From Acidiferrobacter sp. (GTDB lineage: Bacteria; Pseudomonadota; Gammaproteobacteria; Arenicellales; UBA868), in NCBI GenBank assembly GCA_002694065.1, contig NZKZ01000072.1:1-11354 (forward strand): a DNA stretch of 11,354 bases, in the 5' to 3' direction. Position 1 is the first letter of the stretch, and every line of letters starts with the position of its first letter. This document shows, piece after piece, positions 1 through 6,607 of the stretch. The notes under the pieces are model-generated. The model ran no database searches, was not told the DNA's origin, and was given only the letters and a program-made list of their open reading frames with translations. The translations under genes were made by a program, and so were the position numbers.

Positions 1-938
1 CCCCCCTGCTTGCCGCGGGGATCAGCGCCCTTATTCCGATGCTCGCGTTAGGGGTCTATTTATTTCTTGGGACTCCGGATGCCTACGAGCAGTTGGATGC
101 TGCTGGCTCTGCCACTCTTGCGGGGCACGACCAGCCGGCAGATGTCGATACGATGCTGGCCCAGCTTAAAGCTCGGCTTGTTGATGAACCGAACGACATA
201 CGCGGCTGGACCCTGTTAGGAAATGCCTACATGAGCATCGGGCAATATGCCGACGCCGTGCCTGCCTACCGCCGCTTGGTTGCCCTTGAGCCGGGAAATG
301 CGGAGCGCCTGGTGCGGCTGGCAGACGCCCTTGCCATGGGTCGCAACGGAATACTCGCGGGGGAACCCGAGAAGCTGATCGGGCAGGCGTTAGCACTTTC
401 CCCCTCTCACCCTCAAGCATTGTGGCTTGCCGGCATCGCAGCTGAGGAACGCGGCAACCATGCCGAGGCGCTGGACTTCCTGGAGCGTCTACTGCCTTTG
501 GTGAACGACCAACCGGAGGTCTTGACCGAAGTACAGGCGCTGGTTGCGCGCAATAGGGCCGCCTTGGATGGCAAGTCTCCGACCGTCGCCGATTCGATAA
601 CCGTTACGATTGGTATTGCCTCTACGCTTGAAGACTCTGTGGCGCCCACTGACACCTTGTTTGTCTATGCGCGCGTTCCTGGGGGCCCTCCGATGCCGGT
701 CGCTGTCAAAAAATTGCCGGCACCGCCCATGCCGAGAGAGGTAGTCTTAAGCAACCAAGACCTTATGCTTGAGGGAGCCGGTCTCGAGAGTTATCCCTCC
801 CTTGAAGTCGGCGCACACATCTCCCGATCCGGAACGGTTCGTAAGATGCCGGGAGACCTCGTTGGGTTGAGTCAGCCCTTTGATCCCAAGCAGATCAAAA
901 CCGTTGGCGTGTTAATCGACCAGGCGGTCGGGGAATGA
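1..938 (+). CDS. ccmI: Cytochrome c biogenesis protein CcmI (CycH), 5'-truncated
   Basis: C-terminal part of CcmI, the System I (Ccm) factor that holds apocytochrome c and presents it to the heme ligation complex at the periplasmic face of the inner membrane. The reading frame is open from the window edge (first full codon at base 3), so the gene starts upstream and the Met codon at 39 lies inside a membrane segment rather than at the real start. About 22 hydrophobic residues encoded by bases 3-70 fit the second transmembrane helix of CcmI. A periplasmic TPR region follows (bases ~150-510), with TPR-like helix pairs around GWTLLGNAYMSIGQYADAV and ALWLAGIAAEERGNHAEAL. The C-terminal beta-rich domain (bases ~590-935, with TDTLFVYARVPGGPPMPVAV) is the usual CcmI tail. 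About 100 N-terminal residues are missing if the protein has the common length of ~400. It is probably the last gene of a ccm operon. It ends 25 bases before the stop of the convergent next gene, with no clear terminator between. Confidence 0.88.
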   Translation, partial: PLLAAGISALIPMLALGVYLFLGTPDAYEQLDAAGSATLAGHDQPADVDTMLAQLKARLVDEPNDIRGWTLLGNAYMSIGQYADAVPAYRRLVALEPGNAERLVRLADALAMGRNGILAGEPEKLIGQALALSPSHPQALWLAGIAAEERGNHAEALDFLERLLPLVNDQPEVLTEVQALVARNRAALDGKSPTVADSITVTIGIASTLEDSVAPTDTLFVYARVPGGPPMPVAVKKLPAPPMPREVVLSNQDLMLEGAGLESYPSLEVGAHISRSGTVRKMPGDLVGLSQPFDPKQIKTVGVLIDQAVGE

Positions 939-963
939 CCTTCTATCTGTCGCCGATCCCCGC

Positions 964-2337
964 CTAGGGCAGAATGACTTCCCAATCGAAGTCTTTGAAG
1001 TAGTCCAGAGATTTGCGGTTACATTGGTTTTGCAGATCTGATCCGGGAGTCACGGCGGTTGCGCAGAGGTAGCGCTCCCGCAAAGCCTTACCCGCCGGCG
1101 TGTCTTCTATACAAATGGTGGCGATGCCTGCGACTTCTCCCCCCTGCCCTTCCACCAATTCGATCGCTGCCCCCATCGTGCCCCCCGTCTCGACCCACTG
1201 ATCCACCAACAGTACCCGGGCGCCCTTACGGAAAGCCGGCTTCCGAAGCTCCATGTACTGGGTACGCTCGGTATAGTTCACGAAAGAGACCTGGTCAGCG
1301 GGAACGGGCAACTTGCCCGCCTTACGTACCGTCAGAAAACCCGTGCCGAGTCTTTCAGCAATCGCGGCACCGAGCACATATCCTGCTGCGTCGATGCCGG
1401 CCACGACATCAACCCGCACGTTTATATACGGTTCGCAAAGATCATCCAACATCGCGTGAAAGGCGCTCGCATTAACATAAGCCGAAGAAGGATCAAGCCA
1501 TGCCATCTTCGGATCCTTCACATTTGGCGCCATGTGCTTGAGATACCAATCAGCATCTTTGCGACGGGTAGGCGCCTGATGCGCTTCGTTCTGCTGACGC
1601 GCAGCATAGTGACGCACCTTCTCGAGAAGTCGGCGCAACCGGTACGGATCCAGGTTATAAAAATCCCCCGAATAGTTGATCCCCGTAGCGACTAGAAATG
1701 CGTCTGCCAAATCCAGGTAGTCGTCCACGTTGTCGGGAGTAATTCCTGACGCAATAACGAGCGCGTGGTTCTTGACCCCGTCGCGGAAGGTTTCGATTTT
1801 TTCAAGTTCTGCCGAGTGTCCGGTCGCAATCCCAGAGGTCGTCACGGCATCCATATAGTCCACGGCGAGACTCGCCGCCTCGCGATACTTTGATGGCTCA
1901 ACAGGTCGCTGTTTCTTAAATGCGGTGCCGCCAAAGTACATCCCCGTCCAACCGGACGACTTTCTGACTGCCGCTATCGAGTCTGCTTCAGCCTGTTGCT
2001 GAACTCGTTCGTCGATCCGGGCATCATCGGCCCAATAGGCATCAATCAAGACGTCTTTTTCTGCTAGTTGACCGAGGATGGGAAAGGCGTCTGCCCCTGT
2101 GACTCCAAGAAAATTGACGCCAAGCCAAAAATCGGGATACGCCCGGCGGCATTCTTCGATGATCGGCAGGAACCGGCTTACCTCAAAATCATGGTTGATC
2201 AAGAACGCACCGGGAGCGCCACACCTGATCGCGACCGCCAGGTTGCGTTTCGCCTGCTCGTCATCAAGAACATGAATAACCGGAAGAACAACCGGCCCCA
2301 TGGTTTTGAAATATTTACGAAATTCTCCTCGTTTCAT
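964..2337 (-). CDS. BtpA-like TIM-barrel fused to an APRT-like phosphoribosyltransferase
   Basis: 457-residue two-domain cytoplasmic protein, divergent from the transporter operon. Residues ~1-243 resemble the BtpA/SgcQ TIM-barrel family: a strand around VVLPVIHVL (16-24), DAVTTSGIATG (163-173) and ASGITPDNV (196-204), the last being the family's typical late phosphate-site-like loop. Residues ~244-262 form a polar linker. Residues ~263-457 are a type I phosphoribosyltransferase closest to adenine PRTase, with VVAGIDAAGYVLGAAIAERLG (residues 311-331), RKAGKLP (338-344) and the PRPP-binding segment VLLVDQWVETGGT (375-387). Type I PRTases usually have two acidic residues in that segment; here the second is Gln380. 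Established for the PRTase family: transfer of phosphoribose from PRPP to a free base. Inferred: salvage of a base related to the cargo or product of the neighbouring operon; the substrate is unknown. The function of the BtpA-like half is not known, and I hold that assignment less firmly than the PRTase. The start is the ATG at 2337; only a weak Shine-Dalgarno is visible, and Met13 is a less likely alternative. Confidence 0.78.
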   Translation of the reverse strand: MKRGEFRKYFKTMGPVVLPVIHVLDDEQAKRNLAVAIRCGAPGAFLINHDFEVSRFLPIIEECRRAYPDFWLGVNFLGVTGADAFPILGQLAEKDVLIDAYWADDARIDERVQQQAEADSIAAVRKSSGWTGMYFGGTAFKKQRPVEPSKYREAASLAVDYMDAVTTSGIATGHSAELEKIETFRDGVKNHALVIASGITPDNVDDYLDLADAFLVATGINYSGDFYNLDPYRLRRLLEKVRHYAARQQNEAHQAPTRRKDADWYLKHMAPNVKDPKMAWLDPSSAYVNASAFHAMLDDLCEPYINVRVDVVAGIDAAGYVLGAAIAERLGTGFLTVRKAGKLPVPADQVSFVNYTERTQYMELRKPAFRKGARVLLVDQWVETGGTMGAAIELVEGQGGEVAGIATICIEDTPAGKALRERYLCATAVTPGSDLQNQCNRKSLDYFKDFDWEVILP

Positions 2338-2418
2338 ATCCCGATTCTATACCCCGACGAACCTGACACGTCATGGACCCGTCAAACGTGCGGGACTGGC
2401 GGCTGAACTCAGCGTCTG

Positions 2419-2448
2419 AATATATCCGAGTCTTGTCTACAGTGATAA
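2419..2448 (-). promoter_or_regulatory. Candidate sigma70 promoter for the BtpA-PRTase gene
   Basis: Read on the minus strand, TTATCA (2448-2443) and TATATT (2424-2419) are separated by 18 bases. They match 4/6 and 5/6 of the -35 and -10 consensus. The leader to the ATG at 2337 would be about 75 bases. The same AT-rich patch reads GATAAT (2444-2449) on the plus strand, a possible -10 for the transporter operon, but no good -35 lies 16-18 bases before it. Weak evidence by eye. Confidence 0.25.
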
Positions 2449-2523
2449 TCTCTAGGCAGGCGGTGCCAAAAACTGGCCATAAAAGCCGCTTCAAGAACAA
2501 ATAGTCTTAGGACACTCACCCTC

Positions 2524-2530
2524 GGAGAAG
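2524..2530 (+). promoter_or_regulatory. Ribosome binding site of the binding-protein gene
   Basis: GGAGAAG, with its GGAG core 8 bases before the ATG at 2536. It is the strongest Shine-Dalgarno in this operon and fixes the start of the binding protein, whose Tat motif begins 24 codons later. Confidence 0.7.
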
Positions 2531-2535
2531 ATTCG

Positions 2536-3720
2536 ATGACGGATATCAAAAAGGATAAACCTCTTTCAGAAAAATCAGAAACCAAAGTCGCGGGGCCTGA
2601 TGCGGGTCGACGCAGGATCATAAAAGGCGCGGGCGCCGTGACTGCGGCAAGCGCACTGAGCGTCCCCATGATATTGGTGCCGCCGCGAGCCAACGCCGCG
2701 ACTGAGCTCAACATGATCGCCTGGTATGGACATGGCGAGCCTGACATGGTGGAAGAATTCGAAGCCATGCATAACGTCAAGATCAAAGCGAAGTATTACG
2801 CAGGCGGAGACAACATGCTCGCCCTGATCTCTCAGTCACCTCCCGGCACCTACGATCTGGTTCTGTCTGACGGCGAGTTCGTCAAATTGCTCAAGGAAGC
2901 GGGCTATATCGAACCGATGGATCCCAATGAATACAACATGGGTGATCTGTTCGATGAGTACTCCCATTTTGATGCGCACTGGATGGGAGATACGCTGTAC
3001 TCGGTGATCGTGCGCTTTGGCTACCTTGGCGTATCTTTCAACACGGATATCATCAGCGCTGAAGAAGCGTCTGATTACAACATCCTCTGGGACTCCAAAC
3101 TGAAAGGCAAGGTCGGGCATTTTGACTGGCATCTGCCTAATCTGGGATGTCTTAGCCTCCGCGACGGCAACGACAAACCTTCTCCGTTCGACATCAATTC
3201 AAGCCAGTGGTCCAAACTTCAGGAGACGACCCTCTCTCTGAAGCCTCAGGTGGGCGGTTACTTTGACTACGGCGGCACCTTCGCCTCGCTGAAGAACGGC
3301 GAAATTTACGCCATGTGCGGCATCGGCGACTGGATCACGGGCGTGGTCCGCAAAGACGGCTCCCCGGTCGATTCTGTGATTCCTAAGCAAGGCGGCATCC
3401 AGTGGACAGAGTCCTACTCCATCGGCAAAGGCTCCAAAAAACAGGATCTCGCCAAGGAATTTATTCGTTACATCACGTCCCCCAAAGGACAGGTGCGCTC
3501 CATCCAGATGGCGGCGTATCCCGGCATGTCGCCGTATAAGTCGGGCTGGACTGCGATTAACGAAGCCAATCCGGAAGAGGCCAAACGCCAACGCATGACC
3601 TTCGACGGACACAACTGTATTGATGACCTGCGTGAGGGCCGCATTCATTTTAGACAGACACCGGTCCAGCAATCACTTGAGGACTGGAATGATTTCTGGT
3701 CTGAATACAAGAACGCGTAA
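2536..3720 (+). CDS. ABC transporter periplasmic binding protein, PotD/PotF type, Tat-exported
   Basis: 394-residue extracellular solute-binding protein of the spermidine/putrescine (PotD/PotF) class, which captures ligand in the periplasm for the permease pair encoded downstream. The N-terminus is a twin-arginine signal: R25-R26-R27-I28-I29-K30 after a long polar leader, a hydrophobic stretch to ~48, then an ANA site giving likely cleavage after Ala54. Export would therefore be of folded protein. The mature part starts TELNMIAWYGH and ends near the window's first strong terminator. By my alignment with E. coli PotD, the polyamine-stacking Trp255 is kept as Trp290 (GGIQWTESYSI). PotD Asp257 is Glu292 here, and no acidic residue is evident at the place of PotD Glu171 (region HFDWHLPNLG, 195-204). 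Family membership is secure; polyamine as ligand is not. The operon partner is a nucleobase-type deaminase, so a nucleobase or other amine-bearing compound is a real alternative. Confidence 0.9.
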   Translation: MTDIKKDKPLSEKSETKVAGPDAGRRRIIKGAGAVTAASALSVPMILVPPRANAATELNMIAWYGHGEPDMVEEFEAMHNVKIKAKYYAGGDNMLALISQSPPGTYDLVLSDGEFVKLLKEAGYIEPMDPNEYNMGDLFDEYSHFDAHWMGDTLYSVIVRFGYLGVSFNTDIISAEEASDYNILWDSKLKGKVGHFDWHLPNLGCLSLRDGNDKPSPFDINSSQWSKLQETTLSLKPQVGGYFDYGGTFASLKNGEIYAMCGIGDWITGVVRKDGSPVDSVIPKQGGIQWTESYSIGKGSKKQDLAKEFIRYITSPKGQVRSIQMAAYPGMSPYKSGWTAINEANPEEAKRQRMTFDGHNCIDDLREGRIHFRQTPVQQSLEDWNDFWSEYKNA

Positions 3721-3733
3721 GCCGACGTAACGG

Positions 3734-3763
3734 AAACCGGCCCTTCGGGGCCGGTTTTTCTTT
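3734..3763 (+). terminator. Intra-operon Rho-independent terminator/attenuator
   Basis: A perfect 10-bp stem (AAACCGGCCC at 3734-3743 pairing with GGGCCGGTTT at 3748-3757) is closed by a UUCG-type tetraloop (3744-3747). A T-rich tract TTTTTCTTT runs 3755-3763. It lies 14 bases after the stop of the binding-protein gene and before the first permease. Such hairpins in transporter operons usually cut or stabilise the upstream message, so that the binding protein is made in excess over the membrane components. Confidence 0.88.
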
Positions 3764-3787
3764 ACCGGCAGCATGACTGCGATTTCA

Positions 3788-3794
3788 AAGGGGA
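3788..3794 (+). promoter_or_regulatory. Ribosome binding site supporting a TTG start
   Basis: AAGGGGA sits 7 bases before TTG at 3802. No in-frame ATG occurs until codon 28, which is already in the first membrane helix, so this site decides for the TTG start of the first permease. Confidence 0.65.
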
Positions 3795-3801
3795 AACCCG
3801 C

Positions 3802-4686
3802 TTGAGCGGTAACGACACACTTTTGCCGGGTCGTCCGGGGCCCCAGCGCCGGCAGGTCACGCTCTATGGGCTGACCTGGTCGATGCCGATTGTGATCTGG
3901 CAGTTGATCTTTTTTGTCTTCCCGTTGATCTTTCTGGTGGTTCTGAGTTTCTGGCTCGTAAAGAACTACCGTATGGTCCCAGGCTTTGACACAATCAACT
4001 GGGTCAAGATGTTCTCCAAAGGATACTTTTGGGACGCGTACTGGCGGACACTCGGATATGCGGGGGTAGCGACAATCGTTACCAGCATTCTTGCGTTCCC
4101 CTGCGCTTTTGCACTCGCTTTTAAGGTCTCACCCAAAGTTCGCCGCTGGGCCCTGTTTTTCCTGATCGTGCCCTTCTTCACCAGCTACCTGGTCCGCACC
4201 TACTCATGGCAGATCTTCCTGAACGACAATGGCATCTTCAATACCCTGTTCGCATTTGTGGGGTTAGGCCCCTTCCAGTTACTGAACAATTTCTTTGGTA
4301 CCCTCGTGGGGTATCTCACCCTGTGCCTGCCCCTTGTGGTGGTGCTGCAGCTGATCTCCCTTGCCAACGTCGACCGCACATTAATCGAAGCCGCGCATAA
4401 TCTCGGCTGCGGCCGTTTGCGGACGGTGTTCCAGGTCATCATTCCCCTTGCCAAGATTGGAATCATCCTAGGCGCGGTCTTTACCTTTATTCTGACTTTT
4501 GGTGACTTTGTCAGCCCGTACTACCTTGGCGGCTCTAAGCCACCCACGCTGAGTATCCTGATTATTGATACCACCAAGTCAGGTCAACAGTGGCCAAGGG
4601 CCGCGGTGGTGGCCATCGTGATGATTGTGACCTTGCTTACCATCATGTTTGCCTCTGTGGCCGCAGCCTATAGGAAGCGAACGTGA
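3802..4686 (+). CDS. ABC transporter permease, PotB type
   Basis: 294-residue inner-membrane permease forming half of the translocation channel. Hydrophobic segments occur at ~27-52, 84-107, 115-132, 165-188, 219-240 and 266-289, the six-helix layout of PotB-type permeases. The cytoplasmic EAA loop that docks on the ATPase is visible as EAAHNLGCGRLRTVFQVIIP (residues 196-215), with the conserved E196, G202 and P215. It uses a TTG start, chosen because of the Shine-Dalgarno just upstream. It follows the strong terminator by about 40 bases, so it depends on read-through or a local promoter. Its stop overlaps the next gene's start (GTGA, 4683-4686), indicating translational coupling. The PotB family is clear; the transported compound is not shown by this protein. 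Confidence 0.9.
   Translation: MSGNDTLLPGRPGPQRRQVTLYGLTWSMPIVIWQLIFFVFPLIFLVVLSFWLVKNYRMVPGFDTINWVKMFSKGYFWDAYWRTLGYAGVATIVTSILAFPCAFALAFKVSPKVRRWALFFLIVPFFTSYLVRTYSWQIFLNDNGIFNTLFAFVGLGPFQLLNNFFGTLVGYLTLCLPLVVVLQLISLANVDRTLIEAAHNLGCGRLRTVFQVIIPLAKIGIILGAVFTFILTFGDFVSPYYLGGSKPPTLSILIIDTTKSGQQWPRAAVVAIVMIVTLLTIMFASVAAAYRKRT
4672..4677 (+). promoter_or_regulatory. Ribosome binding site supporting a GTG start
   Basis: AGGAAG inside the end of the first permease gene, 5 bases before GTG at 4683. It supports GTG as the start of the second permease, with coupled translation through the GTGA overlap. Confidence 0.6.
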
Positions 4687-5489
4687 GCCAGGGCAATTCC
4701 AAGAGCCTGCTGCTGCGGGGCTACGTCGTGCTGGTGTTTATTTTTGTATTCACCCCGATCGTGACCAGCTTTATCTTTTCGGTAAATTCCGATCGATTTC
4801 CGACGATCCCCTTGGGCCACTTCACGACACATTGGTACGAAACGATCTTTGCTGACCCGGATGTCTGGGACGCATTTCGAGTGAGTGGAATCGTTTCCAT
4901 TACGGTGGCGATCCTTGCGACCTTCATTGGTTTTTGCACCGCCTATACCGACTATCGCTACAACTTTACCGGCAAGGCGCTCTATCTCTCACTCGCCCTC
5001 CTGCCGCCGACGATCCCGCTTGTCATCATGGGACTCGCGATGCTCGCCCTGCTCGCCCGGATCAATATGTCGGGCGAAATTTACTCAATCGTGGTGAGTC
5101 ATGTGGTGCTGTGCTCACCTTTTGCAATGGCCGTGATACGCATGCGCCTGGCCCAGATCAATCCCGACCTCGAATCCGCAGCATGGAATCTGGGTGCCTC
5201 CAACTGGCGAGCAATGCGGGAAGTCATCGTTCCGTTCTGCCGTCCGGCAATCGCTTCAGCTTTCTGCCTGACCGCCGCGGTGTCCTTTGATGAATTTGCG
5301 GTCGCCTGGTTTGTTTCCGGGCTCAATAAAACGGTACCGGTTATCATTCTTGAGATCTTGCAAGGCAATACCGACCCGCAGATTAACGCCATCGGCTCCA
5401 TCGTATTTATTACGTCCATGACGCTCGTTATCCTCGCGCAATTGATCCTGATGCGCAAAACCATCAATCAGACTGCTACCGGAATATAA
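4683..5489 (+). CDS. ABC transporter permease, PotC type
   Basis: 268-residue inner-membrane permease, partner of the preceding PotB-type protein. Hydrophobic helices lie at ~12-33, 68-88, 99-125, 134-152, 187-210 and 233-257. The EAA loop is ESAAWNLGASNWRAMREVIV (164-183) followed by P184, with conserved E164 and G171; Ala at EAA position 2 is Ser165. It begins at a GTG overlapping the stop of the upstream permease by four bases and ends 2 bases before the ATPase gene, so equimolar expression with its partners is expected. Length and organisation match PotC. As with the other subunits, the PotC family points to polyamine-like cargo in general, while the operon context points to a nucleobase. 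Confidence 0.9.
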   Translation: MSQGNSKSLLLRGYVVLVFIFVFTPIVTSFIFSVNSDRFPTIPLGHFTTHWYETIFADPDVWDAFRVSGIVSITVAILATFIGFCTAYTDYRYNFTGKALYLSLALLPPTIPLVIMGLAMLALLARINMSGEIYSIVVSHVVLCSPFAMAVIRMRLAQINPDLESAAWNLGASNWRAMREVIVPFCRPAIASAFCLTAAVSFDEFAVAWFVSGLNKTVPVIILEILQGNTDPQINAIGSIVFITSMTLVILAQLILMRKTINQTATGI

Positions 5490-5491
5490 GC

Positions 5492-6607
5492 ATGAGCGAC
5501 TCCTCATCCTCGCGCCCTTTGGTGACCTTTGACGGCGTATCCAAAAGGTACGGCGACGTCACCGCGGTTCATACGATGAACCTCGAGATCTACGAAGGAG
5601 AGTTTTTGGCCATCATGGGGCCCTCGGGCTGCGGAAAAACCACGTCCCTGCGGATGTTGGCCGGCCTGGAAGATCCCAGCGACGGCGAAATCCGTCTTGA
5701 TGGTCAACGAATCAATGAAATCAGCAGTGTCGAAAGAGACACGCCAATGGTCTGGCAAAGCCTCGCGCTGTTTCCCTTTTTAAACGTGCAGAAGAATGTC
5801 GAATTCGGGTTAAAAATGCGCCAGGTCCCATCGGAGGAACGCCAAGCACGTGCGCGTAAGTGGCTGGAACGAATGGAGATCCTCGAACTGGCTGAGCGTG
5901 ATATCAGTCAACTCTCCGGAGGACAGAAACAGCGCGTAGCACTCGCGCGGTCTCTTGTGACTGAGCCACGTATTCTCCTGCTGGACGAACCCTTGAGTGC
6001 GCTGGATGCCAATCTCGTGATCCGCATGCAGGGCGTCCTGTCTCGGCTGCAAAAAGAATTGGGCATTACCTTTGTCTATGTCACGCATAGCCAATCAGAG
6101 GCCTTCGCCATGTCTGACAGAGTCGTGATCATGAGCCAGGGACGCATTGAGCAACTCGGGTCGCCAAAAGAGATTTACCGAAGTCCGGCCTCACGTTTCG
6201 TGGCCGACTTTGTTGGAGCGAACAACATTCTTTCCGGAACCGTTGCTCAAGTGGGAGGCAATCTCGAAATTGAGACCGCGCTGGGTATGTTTCAGTGTGA
6301 CGCCGGTACAAAAGGCGCTCATCATGTCGGCGATTCGCTCGATATTGTCATCAGTGCTGATCTCGTCCAGATCTCTCTGGACGATCCCAAAACCCAAAAC
6401 AGCTTGCAATGCCGCTTTATCAGCGAAGAGTTTGTCGGGTCGATTGTCACGCTATTCGCCGAACTGCCGGACGGATCAGACTTCAAAATCCAAACCAGAC
6501 AAAGAGATCTCGCCAAGATGTCGCTCGAGGAGGGAGACACTTTCTTCGTCTCCTGGAACGCAACGGACACGCACCTGATCAGTTCCGGGAGATCTTCGGA
6601 TGCTTGA
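5492..6607 (+). CDS. ABC transporter ATP-binding protein, PotA type
   Basis: 371-residue cytoplasmic ATPase that powers the importer. Motifs in order: Walker A GPSGCGKTT (43-51), Q-loop Gln89 (MVWQSLALFPFL), signature LSGGQ (141-145), Walker B ILLLDE (161-166) with catalytic Glu166, D-loop SALD (169-172) and H-loop His199 (VTHSQSEA). All catalytic residues are present. The residue after the H-loop His is Ser200, where this subfamily usually has Asp (THDQ); this is unusual but not a known catalytic position. After ~235 comes the C-terminal TOBE-like regulatory domain typical of PotA/MalK ATPases. The gene starts 2 bases after the second permease and overlaps the deaminase gene by 8 bases. This tight overlap is the main reason to treat the deaminase as part of the transport system. 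Confidence 0.92.
   Translation: MSDSSSSRPLVTFDGVSKRYGDVTAVHTMNLEIYEGEFLAIMGPSGCGKTTSLRMLAGLEDPSDGEIRLDGQRINEISSVERDTPMVWQSLALFPFLNVQKNVEFGLKMRQVPSEERQARARKWLERMEILELAERDISQLSGGQKQRVALARSLVTEPRILLLDEPLSALDANLVIRMQGVLSRLQKELGITFVYVTHSQSEAFAMSDRVVIMSQGRIEQLGSPKEIYRSPASRFVADFVGANNILSGTVAQVGGNLEIETALGMFQCDAGTKGAHHVGDSLDIVISADLVQISLDDPKTQNSLQCRFISEEFVGSIVTLFAELPDGSDFKIQTRQRDLAKMSLEEGDTFFVSWNATDTHLISSGRSSDA

Larger units (their letters stand above)
2338..2535. promoter_or_regulatory. Divergent intergenic control region
   Basis: 198 bases between the divergently transcribed BtpA-PRTase gene and the transporter/deaminase operon; no credible gene lies in it. It should hold promoters for both directions. 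Visible elements are a TGAC-AC-GTCA half-palindrome at 2364-2373, a spaced inverted repeat CACGT (2367-2371) / ACGTG (2386-2390), and an AT-rich patch at 2419-2449 with possible -10 elements on both strands. A shared regulator acting here is plausible from the layout, but no regulator gene is in the window. Confidence 0.5.

Noticed and set aside
1059..1475. A 138-codon plus-strand frame opposite the PRTase domain, rich in Pro, Arg and Ser.
   Set aside because: Low-complexity composition is typical of an antisense shadow, and the minus-strand frame contains intact PRTase motifs over the same bases.
2433..2442. TTGTCTACAG in the divergent gap as a possible GntR/HutC-family operator.
   Set aside because: It misses the GT-N-TA-N-AC pattern by one position and has no second half-site or regulator gene nearby.
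2536..6607. Calling the importer PotABCD and naming it a spermidine/putrescine transporter.
   Set aside because: Family similarity supports the fold, but the acidic ligand-site residues differ from PotD and the operon partner is a nucleobase-type deaminase, so a specific polyamine name would overstate the evidence.
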